A stretch of 64,000 nt of DNA, taken from Apostichopus japonicus (lineage: Eukaryota > Echinodermata > Holothuroidea > Aspidochirotida > Stichopodidae). The notes beneath the pieces were generated by a model. It was given only the letters and a program-made list of their open reading frames with translations, made no database searches and had not been told where the DNA came from. Of this stretch, positions 43,101 to 57,261 are shown piece by piece. Location: NCBI RefSeq assembly GCF_037975245.1, contig NC_092582.1, positions 20,856,577 through 20,920,576 of the forward strand, written 5' to 3'. Each line of letters opens with the position of its first letter. Position 1 is the stretch's first letter. Both the position numbers and the translations under genes were made by a program.

Positions 43101-45885
43101 GTTCTATTAATCGGTACCGCACTTTCGATTGATCGGTATCGTAAATTCGATTTATCGGTATCGCACGTTCGATTGATCGGTACCTCACTTTCGATTTATC
43201 GGTATCGCATATTCGATTTATCGGTATCGCACAATCGATTTATCGGTATCGCACGTTCGATTTATCGGTACCGCACGTTCGATTTATCAGTGTCGCACAT
43301 TCGATTCATCGGTATCGCACATTCGATTTATCGGTACCGCACATTCGATTTATCGGTACCGCACTTTCGATTTATTGGTACCGCACATTCGATTTATCGG
43401 TATCGTATTTTCGATTTATCGGTATCGCACGTTCGATTTATCGGTATCGCACATTCGATTTATCGGTACCGCACATTCGATTTATCGGTACCGCACTTTC
43501 GATTTATTGGTACCGCACATTCGATTTATCGGTACCGCACGTTCGGTTTATCGGTATCGCACATTCGATTTATCGGTATCGCACGTTCGATTAACCGCTA
43601 TCGCACGTTCGATTTTTCGGTACCGCAAATTCGATTAATCGGTATCGTAAATTCGATTTATCGGTATCGCACGTTCCATTTATCGGTACCGCACTTTCGA
43701 TTTATTGGTACCGCACATTCGATTTATCGGTGTTGCACATTCGATTTATCGGTATCGCACATTCGATTTATCGGTATCGCACATTCGATTGATCGGTACC
43801 GCACTTTCGATTTATCGGTGTTGCACATTCGATTTATCGGTATCGCACGTTCGATTTATCGGTACCGCACTTTCGATTTATCGGTATTGCTCATTCGTTT
43901 TATCCGTATCGCACAATCGATTTATCGGTATCGCAAGTTCGATTAATCGCTATCGCACGTTCGATTAAACGGTATCGCCAATTCGATTAATCGCTACCGC
44001 ACATTCGATTGATCGGTATCGTAAATTCGATTTATCGGTATCAACCGTTCGATTTATCGGTACCGCACTTTCGATTTATCGGTACCGCACATTCGATTTT
44101 TCAGTATCGCACATTTGATTGATCGGGATCGTTAATTCGATTTATCGGTACTGCAGATTCGATTGATCGGTATCGTAAATTCGATTTATCGGTATCGCAC
44201 ATTCGATTTATCGGTATCGTATTTTCGATTTATCGGTATCGCACGTTCCATTTATCGGTACCGCACTTTCGATTTATTGGTACCGCACATTCGATTTATC
44301 GGTGTTGCACATTCGATTTATCGGTATCGCACATTCGATTTATCGGTACCGCACATTCGATTTATCGGTATCGTATTTTCGATTTATCGGTATCGCACGT
44401 TCGATTTATCGGTACCGCACTTTCGATTTATCGGTATTGCACATTCGTTTTATCGGTATCGCACATTCGATTTATCGGTATCGCAAGTTCGATTAATCGC
44501 TATCGCACGTTCGATTAATCGGTACCGCACTTTCGATTGATCGGTATCGTAAATTCGATTTATCGGTATCGCACGTTCGATTTATCGGTACCGCACGTTC
44601 GATTTATCGGTATCGCACATTCGATTTATCGGTATCGAACAATCGACTTATCGGTATCGCAAGTTCGATTAATCGCTATCGCACGTTCCATTAATCGGTA
44701 TCGCACGTTCTATTAATCGGTACCGCACTTTCGATTGATCGGTATCGTAAATTCGATTTATCGGTATCGCACGTTCGATTTATCGGTACCGCACGTTCGA
44801 TTTATCGGTATCGCACTTTCTATTTATCGGTATCGCACGTTCGATTTATCGGTACCGCACTTTCGATTTATCGGTATCGCATATTCGATTAATCGGTATC
44901 GCACAATCGATTTATCGGTATCGCACGTTCGATTTATCGGTTCCGCACGTTCGATTTATCGGTATCGCACATTCGATTTATCGGTATCGCACGTTCGATT
45001 AATGTCTATCGCGCGTTCGATTGATCGGTGCCGCACTTTCGATTGATCGGTACTGCGCATTCGATTGATCGGTATCGTAAATTCGAATTATAGGTATCGT
45101 CCGTTCGATTTATCGGTACCGCATATTCGATTTATTGGTATCGCACATTCGATTTATCGGTATCGCACAATCGATTTATCGGTATCGTCAGTTCAATTAA
45201 TCGCTATCGCACGTTCCATAAATCGGTATCGCACGTTCGATTAATCGGTACCGCACAATCGATTGATCCGTATCGTAAATTCGATTTATCGGTATCGCAC
45301 GTTCGATTTATCGGTACCGCACTTTCGATTTATTGGTACCGCACGTACGAGTTATCGGTATCGCACATTCGATTTATCGGTATCGTAAATTCGATGAATT
45401 GGTATCGCACGTTCGATTTATCGGTACCGCACGTTCGATTTATCGGTATCGCACGTTCGATTTATCGGTATCGCACATTCGATTTATCGGTATCGCACGT
45501 TCGATTGATCGGTATCGTATTTTCGATTTATCGGTATCCACGTTCGCTTAATCGCTATCGCACGTTCGATTTATCGGTAGCGCACTTTCGATTTATCGGT
45601 TCTGCACATTCGATTTATCGGTATCACACACTCGATTTATCGGTATCGTAAATTCGATTTATCGGTATCGCAAGTTCCATTTATCGGTACCGCACTTTCG
45701 ATTTATCGGTACCGCACTTTCGATTTTCCGTATCGCACATTCGATTGATCGGTACCGCACATTCGATTGATCGGGATCGTAAATTCGATTTATCGGTACT
45801 GCAGATTCGATTGATCGGTATCGTAAGTTCGATTTATCGGTATCGCACGTTCGATTTATCGGTACCGCACTTTCGATTTATCGGT

Positions 45886-47315
45886 ATCGCACATTCGATT
45901 TATCGGTATCGCACAATCGACTTATCGGTATCGCACGTTCGATTAATCGGTATCGCACTATCGATTAATCGGTATCGCACGTTCGATTTATCGGTATCGC
46001 ACAATCGATTTATCGGTATCGTCATTTCAATTAATCGCTATCGCACGTTCGATTAATCGGTATCGCACGTTCGATAAATCGGTACTGCACAATCGATTGA
46101 TCCGTATCGTAAATTCGATTTATCGGTATCGCACGTTCGATTTATCGGTACCGCACTTTCGATTTATCTGTATCGTATTTTCGATTTATCTGTATCGCAC
46201 ATTCGATTTATCGGTATCGCACGTTCGATTAATAGGTACCGCACTTTCGATTTATCGGTATCGCACATTCGATTGATCGGTATCGCACAATCGATTTATC
46301 GGTATCGTCAGTTCAATTAATCGCTATCGCACGTTCCATAAATCGGTATCGCACGTTCGATTAATCGGTACCGCACAATCGATTGATCCGTATCGTAAAT
46401 TCGATTTATCGGTATCGCACGTTCGATTTATCGGTACCGCACTTTCGATTTATCGGTACCGCACGTACGAGTTATCGGTATCGCACATTCGATTTATCGG
46501 TATCGTAAATTCGATGAATTGGTATCGCACGTTCGATTTATCGGTACCGCACGTTCGATTTATCGGTATCGCACGTTCGATTTATCAGTATCGCACATTC
46601 GATTTATCGGTATCGCACAATCGACTTATCGGTATCGCACGTTCGATTAATCGGTATCGCACTATCGATTAATCGGTATCGCACGTTCGATTTATCGGTA
46701 TCGCACAATCGATTTATCGGTATCGTCATTTCAATTAATCGCTATCGCACGTTCGATTAATCGGTATCGCACGTTCGATAAATCGGTACTGCACAATCGA
46801 TTGATCCGTATCGTAAATTCGATTTATCGGTATCGCACGTTCGATTTATCGGTACCGCACTTTCGATTTATCTGTATCGTATTTTCGATTTATCTGTATC
46901 GCACATTCGATTTATCGGTATCGCACGTTCGATTAATAGGTACCGCACTTTCGATTTATCGGTATCGCACATTCGATTGATCGGTATCGCACAATCGATT
47001 TATCGGTATCGTCAGTTCAATTAATCGCTATCGCACGTTCCATAAATCGGTATCGCACGTTCGATTAATCGGTACCGCACAATCGATTGATCCGTATCGT
47101 AAATTCGATTTATCGGTATCGCACGTTCGATTTATCGGTACCGCACTTTCGATTTATCGGTACCGCACGTACGAGTTATCGGTATCGCACATTCGATTTA
47201 TCGGTATCGTAAATTCGATGAATTGGTATCGCACGTTCGATTTATCGGTACCGCACGTTCGATTTATCGGTATCGCACGTTCGATTTATCAGTATCGCAC
47301 ATTCGATTTATCGGT
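45886..47315 (+). repeat. 704-bp tandem duplication (32 monomers x 2)
   Basis: GCACAATCGACTTATCGG occurs at 45,911 and 46,615, and the rest of the segment follows at the same spacing, including GATGAATTGG at about 46,513 and 47,217. The copy at 31,983-45,155 has one unit only, so the event followed the 13-kb duplication or was lost from copy 1. Confidence 0.9.
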
Positions 47316-49377
47316 ATCGCACGTTCCATTAATCGGTATCGTTTTTTCGATTTATCGGTATCCACGTTCGCTTAATCGCTATCGCACGTTCGATTTATCG
47401 GTAGCGCACTTTCGATTTATCGGTTCTGCACATTCGATTAATCGGTATCACACATTCGATTTATCTATATCGTAAATTCGATTTATCGGTATCGCAAGTT
47501 CGATTTATCGGTACCGCACTTTCGATTTATCGGTACCGCACTTTCGATTTTCCGTATCACACATTCGATTGATCGGTACCGCACATTCGATTGATCGGGA
47601 TAGTAAATTCGATTTATCGATACTGCAGATTCGATTAATCGGTATCGTAAATTCGATTTATCGGTATCGCACGTTCGATTTATCGGTACCGCACTTTCGA
47701 TTTATTGGTATCGCACGTTCTATTAATCGCTATCGCACGTTCGATTAATCGGTATCGCACGTTATATTAATCGATACCGCACTTTCGATTGATCGGTATC
47801 GTAAATTCGATTTATCGGTACCGCACTTTCGATTTATCGGTATCGCACATTCGATTTATAGGTATCGCGCAATCGATTTATAGGTATCGCACGTTCGATT
47901 AATGGATTTATCGGTACCACACTTTGGATTAATGTGTATCGTATTTTCGATTTATCGGTATCGCACATTCGATTTATCGGTATCGCACATTCGATTTATC
48001 GGTATCGCAAGTTCAATTGATCGGTATCGCACGTTCGATTAATCGGTACCGAACTTTCGATTTATCGGTACCGCACGTACGAATTATCGGTATCGCACAT
48101 TCGATTTATCGGTACCTCACTTTCGATTTATCGGTACCGCATATTCGATTTATCGGTATCGCACATTCGATTTATCGGTATCGCACTATAGATTCATCGG
48201 TACTGCACATTCAATTTATCGGTATCGCACATTCGATTTATCGGTATCGCACGTTCGATTAATCGGTACCGCACTTTCGATTTATCGGTATCGCCAATTC
48301 GATTTATCGGTATCGCACAATCGACTTATCGGTATCGCACGTTCGATTAATCGGTATCGCACTATCGATAAATCGGTATCGCGCGTTCGATTTATCGGTA
48401 TCGCACAATCGATTTATCGGTATCGTCATTTCGATTAATCGGTATCGCACGTTCGATAAATCGGTACCGCACAATCGATTGATCCGTATCGTAAATTCGA
48501 TTAATCGGTATCGCACGTTCGATTTATCGGTACCGCACTTTCGATTTATCTGTATCGTATTTTCGATTTATCGGTATCGCACATTCGATTTATCGGTATC
48601 GCACATTCGATTTATCGGTATCGCAAGTTCAATTGATCGGTATCGCACGTTCGATTAATCGGTACCGCACTTTCGATTTATCGGTACCGCACGTACGAAT
48701 TATCGGTATCGCACATTCGATATATCGGTACCGCACTTTCGATTTATCGGTACCGCATATTCGATTTATCGGTATCGCACATTCGATTTATCGGTATCGC
48801 ACGTTCGATTAATAGGTACCGCACTTTCGATTTATCGGTATCGCACATTCGATTGATCGGTATCGCACAATCGATTTATCGGTATCGTCAGTTCAATTAA
48901 TCGCTATCGCACGTTCCATAAATCGGTATCGCACGTTCGATTAATCGGTACCGCACAATCGATTGATCCGTATCGTAAATTCGATTTATCGGTATCGCAC
49001 GTTCGATTTATCGGTACCGCACTTTCGATTTATCGGTACCGCACGTACGAGTTATCGGTATCGCACATTCGATTTATCGGTATCGTAAATTCGATTAATT
49101 GGTATCGCACGTTCGATTTATCGGTACCGCACGTTCGATTTATCGGTATCGCACGTTCGATTTATCGGTATCGTTTTTTCGATTTATCGGTATCCACGTT
49201 CGCTTAATCGCTATCGCACGTTCGATTTATCGGTACCGCACTTTCGATTTATCGGTTCTGCACATTCGATTAATCGGTATCACACATTCGATATATCAGT
49301 GTCGTAAATTCGATTTATCGGTATCGCAAGTTCGATTTATCGGTACCGCACTTTCGATTTATCGGTACCGCACTTTC

Positions 49378-50079
49378 GATTTTCCGTATCGCACATTCGA
49401 TTGATCGGTACCGCACATTCGATTGATCGGGATCGTAAATTCGATTTATCGGTACTGCAGATTCGATTAATCGGTATCGTAAATTCGATTTATCGGTATC
49501 GCACGTTCGATTTATCGGTACCGCACTTTCGATTTATTGGTATCGCACGTTCTATTAATCGCTATCGCACGTTCGATTAATCGGTATCGCACGTTATATT
49601 AATCGATACCGCACTTTCGATTGATCGGTATCGTAAATTCGATTTATCGGTATCGCATATTCGATTTATCGGTACCGCACGTTCGATTTATCGGTACCGC
49701 ACTTTCGATTTATCGGTACCGCACTTTCGATTTTCCGTATCGCACATTCGATTGATCGGTACCGCACATTCGAAAGATCGGGATCGTAAATTCGATTTAT
49801 CGGTACTGCAGATTCGATTAATCGGTATCGTAAATTCGATTTATCGGTATCGCACGTTCGATTTATCGGTACCGCACTTTCGATTTATTGGTATCGCACG
49901 TTCTATTAATCGCTATCGCACGTTCGATTAATCGGTATCGCACGTTATATTAATCGATACCGCACTTTCGATTGATCGGTATCGTAAATTCGATTTATCG
50001 GTATCGCATATTCGATTTATCGGTACCGCACGTTCGATTTATCGGTACCGCACAATCGATTGATCCGTATCGTAAATTC
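49378..50079 (+). repeat. 351-bp higher-order repeat pair
   Basis: GATTTTCCG occurs at 49,378 and 49,729, in copy 2 of the large duplication. Its upstream flank carries ATATATCAGTGTCG (about 49,290), like the ATATATCAGTATCG flank of the 37,852 pair and unlike that of the 35,897 pair. A private change CATTCGAAAGATCGGG lies at about 49,768. Confidence 0.9.
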
Positions 50080-50979
50080 GATTTATCGGTATCGCACGTT
50101 CGATTTATCGGTACCGCACTTTCGATTTATCTGTATCGTATTTTCGATTTATCGGTATCGAACATTCGATTTATCGGTATCGCACATTCGATTTATCGGT
50201 ATCGCACATTCGATTTATCGGTATCGCAAGTTCAATTGATCGGTATCGCACGTTCGATTAATCGGTACCGCACTTTCGATTTATCGGTACCGCACGTACG
50301 AATTATCGGTATCGCACATTCGATATATCGGTACCGCACTTTCGATTTATCGGTACCGCATATTCGATTTATCGGTATCGCACATTCGATTTATCGGTAT
50401 CGCACGTTCGATTAATAGGTACCGCACTTTCGTTTATCGGTATCGCACATTCGATTGATCGGTATCGCACAATCGATTTATCGGTATCGTCAGTTCAATT
50501 AATCGCTATCGCACGTTCCATAAATCGGTATCGCACGTTCGATTAATCGGTACCGCACAATCGATTGATCCGTATCGTAAATTCGATTTATCGGTATCGC
50601 ACGTTCGATTTATCGGTACCGCACTTTCGATTTATCGGTACCGCACGTACGAGTTATCGGTATCGCACATTCGATTTATCGGTATCGTAAATTCGATTAA
50701 TTGGTATCGCACGTTCGATTTATCGGTACCGCACGTTCGATTTATCGGTATCGCACGTTCGATTTATCGGTATCGTTTTTTCGATTTATCGGTATCCACG
50801 TTCGCTTAATCGCTATCGCACGTTCGATTTATCGGTACCGCACTTTCGATTTATCGGTTCTGCACATTCGATTAATCGGTATCACACATTCGATTTATCG
50901 GTATCGTAAATTCGATTTATCGGTATCGCAAGTTCGATTTATCGGTACCGCACTTTCGATTTATCGGTACCGCACTTTC

Positions 50980-51681
50980 GATTTTCCGAATCGCACATTC
51001 GATTGATCGGTACCGCACATTCGATTGATCGGGATCGTAAATTCGATTTATCGGTACTGCAGATTCGATTAATCGGTATCGTAAATTCGATTTATCGGTA
51101 TCGCACGTTCGATTTATCGGTACCGCACTTTCGATTTATTGGTATCGCACGTTCTATTAATCGCTATCGCACGTTCGATTAATCGGTATCGCACGTTATA
51201 TTAATCGATACCGCACTTTCGATTGATCGGTATCGTAAATTCGATTTATCGGTATCGCATATTCGATTTATCGGTACCGCACGTTCGATTTATCGGTACC
51301 GCACTTTCGATTTATCGGTACCGCACTTTCGATTTTCCGTATCGCACATTCGATTGATCGGTACCGCACATTCGATTGATCGGGATCGTAAATTCGTCTT
51401 ATCGGTACTGCAGATTCGATTAATCGGTATCGTAAATTCGATTTATCGGTATCGCACGTTCGATTTATCGGTACCGCACTTTCGATTTATTGGTATCGCA
51501 CGTTCTATTAATCGCTATCGCACGTTCGATTAATCGGTATCGCACGTTATATTAATCGATACCGCACTTTCGATTGATCGGTATCGTAAATTCGATTTAT
51601 CGGTATCGCATATTCGATTTATCGGTACCGCACGTTCGATTTATCGGTACCGCACAATCGATTGATCCGTATCGTAAATTC
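50980..51681 (+). repeat. 351-bp higher-order repeat pair
   Basis: GATTTTCC occurs at 50,980 and 51,331. It shares the private GATTTTCCGAATCG variant with 39,455 and is its direct counterpart at offset 11,525. Confidence 0.9.
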
Positions 51682-53555
51682 GATTTATCGGTATCGCACA
51701 TTCGATTTATCGGTACCGCACTTTTGATTTATCTGTATCGTATTTTCGATTTATCGGTATCGCACATTCGATTTATCGGTATCGCACATTCGATTTATCG
51801 GTATCGCAAGTTCAATTGATCGGTATCGCACGTTCGATTAATCGGTACCGCACTTTCGATTTATCGGTACCGCACGTACGATTTATCGGTATCGCACATT
51901 CGATATATCGGTACCGCACTTTCGATTTATCGGTACCGCATATTCGATTTATCGGTATCGCACATTCGATTTATCGGTATCGCACGTTCGATTAATCGGT
52001 ACCGCACGTTCGATTTATCGGTATCGCACATTCGACTTATCGGTATCGCACGTTCGATTAATGTCTATCGCGCGTTCGATTTATCGGTGCCGCACTTTCG
52101 ATTCATCGGTTCCGCACTTTCGATTTATCGGTACTGCACATTCGATTTTTCGATATCGCACATTCGATTTATCGGTATCGCACGTTCGATTAATCGGTAC
52201 CCTACTTTCTATTTATCGGTATCGCCAATTCGATTTATCGGTATCGCACAATCGATTTATCGCTATCGCACGTTCGATTTATCGGTACCGCACTTTCGAT
52301 TAATTGGAATCGCACGTTCGATTAATGTCTATCGCGCGTTCGATTTATAGGTGCCGCACTTTCGATTTATCGGTACTGCACATTCGATTGATCTTTATCG
52401 TAAATTCGAGTTATAGGTATCGCACGTTCGATTTATCGGTGTCGCACATTCGATTTATCGGTACTGCACATTCGATTTATCGGTGTCGTATTTTCGATTT
52501 ATCGGTATCGCACATTCGATTTATCGGTATCGCACGTTCGATTAACCGCTATCGCACTTTCGATTATTCGGTACCGCACATTCGATTGATCGGTATCGTA
52601 AATTCGATTTATCGGTATCGCATGTTCCATTTATCGGTACCGCACTTTCGATTTATTGGTACCGCACATTCGATTTATCGGTGTTGCACATTCGATTTAT
52701 CGGTATCGCACATTCGATTTATCGGTACCGCACCTTCGATTTATCGGTATCGTATTTTCGATTTATCGGTATCGCACGTTCGATTTATCGGTACCGCACT
52801 TTCGATTTATCGGTATTGCACATTTGTTTTATCGGTATCGCACAATCGATTTATCGGTATCGCAAGTTCGATTAATCGCTATGGCACGTTCGATTAAACG
52901 GTTTCGCACGTTCGATTTATCGGTACCGCACTTTGGATTGATCGGTATCGTAAATTCGATTTATCGGTATCGCACGTTCGATTTATCTGTACCGCACGTT
53001 CGATTTATCGGTATCGCACATTCGATTTATCGGTATCGAACAATCGACTTATCGGTATCGCAAGTTCGATTAATGGCTATCGCACGTTCCATTAATCGGT
53101 ATCGCACGTTCTATTAATCGGTACCGCACTTTCGATTGATCGGTATCGTAAATTCGATTTATCGGTATCGCACGTTCGATTTATCGGTACCGCACTTTCG
53201 ATTTATCGGTATCGCATATTCGATTTATCGGTATCGCACGTTCGATTTATCGGTATCGCACATTCGATTTATCGGTATCGCACGTTCGATTAATGTCTAT
53301 CGCACGTTCGATTTATCGGTGCCGCACTCTCGATTGATCGGTACTGCGCATTCGATTAATCGGTATCGTAAATTCGACTTATAGGTATCGCACGTTCGAT
53401 TTATCGGTACCTCACTTTCGATTTATCGGTACCGCATATTCGATTTATCGGTATCGCACATTCGATTGATCGGTACCGCACATTCGATTGATCGGTATCG
53501 TAAATTCGATTTATCGGTATCGCCCGTTCGATTTATCGGTACCGCACTTTCGATT

Positions 53556-54620
53556 TATCGGTACCGCATATTCGATTTATCGGTATCGCGCGTTCGATTT
53601 ATCGGTGCCGCACTTTCGATATATCGGTACTGCACATTCGATTGATCTTCATCGTAAATTCGAGTTATAGGTATCGCACATTCGATTTATCGGTACCGCA
53701 CATTCGATTTATCGGTACCGCACTTTCTATTTATTGGTACCGCACATTCGATTGATCGGTGTCGCACATTCGATTTATCGGTACCGCACATTCGATTGAT
53801 CGGTATCGTATTTTCGATTTATCGGTATCGCACATTCCATTGATCGGTATCACACGTTCGATTAACCGCTATCGCAAGTTCGATTATTCGGTACCGCACA
53901 ATCGATTGATCGGTATCGCACATTCGATTTATCGGTATCGCACGTTCCATTTATCGGTACCGCACATTCGATTTATCGGTATCGTATTTTCGATTTATCG
54001 GTATCGCACATTCGATTGATCGGTATCGCACGTTCGATTAACCGCTATCGCACGTTCGATTATTCGGTACCGCACATTCGATTTATCGGTACCGCATATT
54101 CGATTTATCGGTATCGCGCGTTCGATTTATCGGTGCCGCACTTTCGATATATCGGTACTGCACATTCGATTGATCTTCATCGTAAATTCGAGTTATAGGT
54201 ATCGCACATTCGATTTATCGGTACCGCACATTCGATTTATCGGTACCGCACTTTCTATTTATTGGTACCGCACATTCGATTGATCGGTGTCGCACATTCG
54301 ATTTATCGGTACCGCACATTCGATTGATCGGTATCGTATTTTCGATTTATCGGTATCGCACATTCCATTGATCGGTATCACACGTTCGATTAACCGCTAT
54401 CGCAAGTTCGATTATTCGGTACCGCACAATCGATTGATCGGTATCGCACATTCGATTTATCGGTATCGCACGTTCCATTTATCGGTACCGCACATTCGAT
54501 TTATCGGTATCGTATTTTCGATTTATCGGTATCGCACATTCGATTGATCGGTATCGCACGTTCGATTAACCGCTATCGCACGTTCGATTATTCGGTACCG
54601 CACATTCGATTTATCGGTAC
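53556..54620 (+). repeat. 528-bp tandem duplication (24 monomers x 2)
   Basis: GGTGTCGCACATTCG recurs at about 53,758 and 54,286, as do GATTGATCTTCATCG and GGTATCACACGTTCG at 528-bp spacing. The equivalent of 42,030-42,570 in copy 1 has a single unit. Confidence 0.9.
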
Positions 54621-57261
54621 CGCACATTCGATTTATCGGTATCTTATTTTCGATTTATCGGTATCGCACGTTCGATTTATCGGTACCGCACGTTCGATTT
54701 ATCGGTATTGCACATTCGTTTTATCGGTATCGCACAATCGATTTATCGGTATCGCAAGTTCGATTAATCGCTATCGCACGTTCGATTAAACGGTATCGCA
54801 CGTTCGATTAATCGGTACCGCACATTCGATTTATCGGTATCGTAAATTCGATTTATCGGTATCGCACGTTCGATTTATCGGTACCGCACTTTCGATTTAT
54901 CGGTATCGCATATTCGTTTTATCGGTATCGAACGTTCTATTTATCGGTACCGCAAGTTCGTTTAATCGCTATCGCAAGTTCGATTAATCGGTATCGCACG
55001 TTCGATTTATCGGTACCGCACTTTCTATTGATCGGTATCGTAAATTCGATTTATCGGTATCGCACGTTCGATTTATCGGTACCGCACGTTCGATTTATCG
55101 GTATCGCACATTCGATTTATCGGTATCGCACAATCGACTTATCGGTATCGCACGTTCTATTAATCGGTACCGCACTTTCGATTGATCGGTATCGTAAATT
55201 CGATTTATCGGTATCGCACGTTCGATTGATCGGTACCTCACTTTCGATTTATCGGTATCGCATATTCGATTTATCGGTATCGCACAATCGATTTATCGAT
55301 ATCGCACGTTCGATTTATCGGTACCGCACGTTCGATTTATCAGTATCGCACATTCGATTCATCGGTATCGCACATTCGATTTATCGGTACCGCACATTCG
55401 ATTTATCGGTACCGCACTTTCGATTTATTGGTACCGCACATTCGATTTATCGGTATCGTATTTTCGATTTATCGGTATCGCACGTTCGATTTATCGGTAT
55501 CGCACATTCGATTTATCGGTACCGCACATTCGATTTATCGGTACCGCACTTTCGATTTATTGGTACCGCACATTCGATTTATCGGTACCGCACGTTCGGT
55601 TTATCGGTATCGCACATTCGATTTATCGGTATCGCACGTTCGATTAACCGCTATCGCACGTTCGATTTTTCGGTACCGCAAATTCGATTAATCGGTATCG
55701 TAAATTCGATTTATCGGTATCGCACGTTCCATTTATCGGTACCGCACTTTCGATTTATTGGTACCGCACATTCGATTTATCGGTGTTGCACATTCGATTT
55801 ATCGGTATCGCACATTCGATTTATCGGTATCGCACATTCGATTGATCGGTACCGCACTTTCGATTTATCGGTGTTGCACATTCGATTTATCGGTATCGCA
55901 CGTTCGATTTATCGGTACCGCACTTTCGATTTATCGGTATTGCTCATTCGTTTTATCCGTATCGCACAATCGATTTATCGGTATCGCAAGTTCGATTAAT
56001 CGCTATCGCACGTTCGATTAAACGGTATCGCCAATTCGATTAATCGCTACCGCACATTCGATTGATCGGTATCGTAAATTCGATTTATCGGTATCAACCG
56101 TTCGATTTATCGGTACCGCACTTTCGATTTATCGGTACCGCACATTCGATTTTTCCGTATCGCACATTTGATTGATCGGTACCGCACATTAGATTGATCG
56201 GGATCGTTAATTCGATTTATCGGTACTGCAGATTCGATTGATCGGTATCGTAAATTCGATTTATCGGTATCGCACATTCGATTTATCGGTATCGTATTTT
56301 CGATTTATCGGTATCGCACGTTCCATTTATCGGTACCGCACTTTCGATTTATTGGTACCGCACATTCGATTTATCGGTGTTCCACATTCGATTTATCGGT
56401 ATCGCACATTCGATTTATCGGTACCGCACATTCGATTTATCGGTATCGTATTTTCGATTTATCGGTATCGCATGTTCGATTTATCGGTACCGCACTTTCG
56501 ATTTATCGGTATTGCACATTCGTTTTATCGGTATCGCACATTCGATTTATCGGTATCGCAAGTTCGATTAATAGCTATCGCACGTTCGATTAATCGGTAC
56601 CGCACTTTCGACTGATCGGTATCGTAAATTCGATTTATCGGTATCGCACGTTCGATTTATCGGTACCGCACGTTCGATTTATCGGTATCGCACATTCGAT
56701 TTATCGGTATCGAACAATCGACTTATCGGTATCGCAAGTTCGATTAATCGCTATCGCACGTTCCATTAATCGGTATCGCACGTTCTATTAATCGGTACCG
56801 CACTTTCGATTGATCGGTATCGCACTTTCGATTTATCGGTATCGCACGTTCGATTTATCGGTACCGCACGTTCGATTTATCGGTATCGCACATTCTATTT
56901 ATCGGTATCGCACGTTCGATTTATCGGTACCGCACTTTCGATTTATCGGTATCGCATATTCGATTAATCGGTATCGCACAATCGATTTATCGGTATCGCA
57001 CGTTCGATTTATCGGTTCCGCACGTTCGATTTATCGGTATCGCACATTCGATTTATCGGTATCGCACGTTCGATTAATGTCTATCGCGCGTTCGATTGAT
57101 CGGTGCCGCACTTTCGATTGATCGGTACTGCGCATTTTCGATTTATTGGTATCGTAAATTCGAATTATAGGTATCGTCCGTTCGATTTATCGGTACCGCA
57201 CTTTCGATTTATCGGTACCGCATTTTCGATTTATTGGTATCGCACATTCGATTTATCGGTA

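Larger units (their letters stand above)
31983..45155 (+). repeat. Large tandem duplication, copy 1 (13.17 kb)
   Basis: Aligned with 45,156-57,262 throughout. The offset starts at 13,173, which also equals the unit length, so the two copies are directly adjacent. Offset steps, read from shared markers, are 13,173, then 13,877, 13,503, 13,481, 11,525, 12,053 and 12,075. Each step is within a base or two of a whole number of monomers. Identity between steps is very high, with only occasional single-base differences. Confidence 0.92.

Noticed and set aside
42975-43946. 323-codon open frame (twin at 55,028-55,999), and others such as 4,305-5,144, 5,802-6,575 and 57,103-57,783, as repeat-protein genes
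   Set aside because: All translate to the same 22-residue cycle dictated by the monomer. They overlap in several frames, start at chance ATGs (variants of TTG/GTG context) and end at position-6 A or G variants. No promoter, splice or non-repeat coding context is present, and openness flips strand exactly where the satellite flips.
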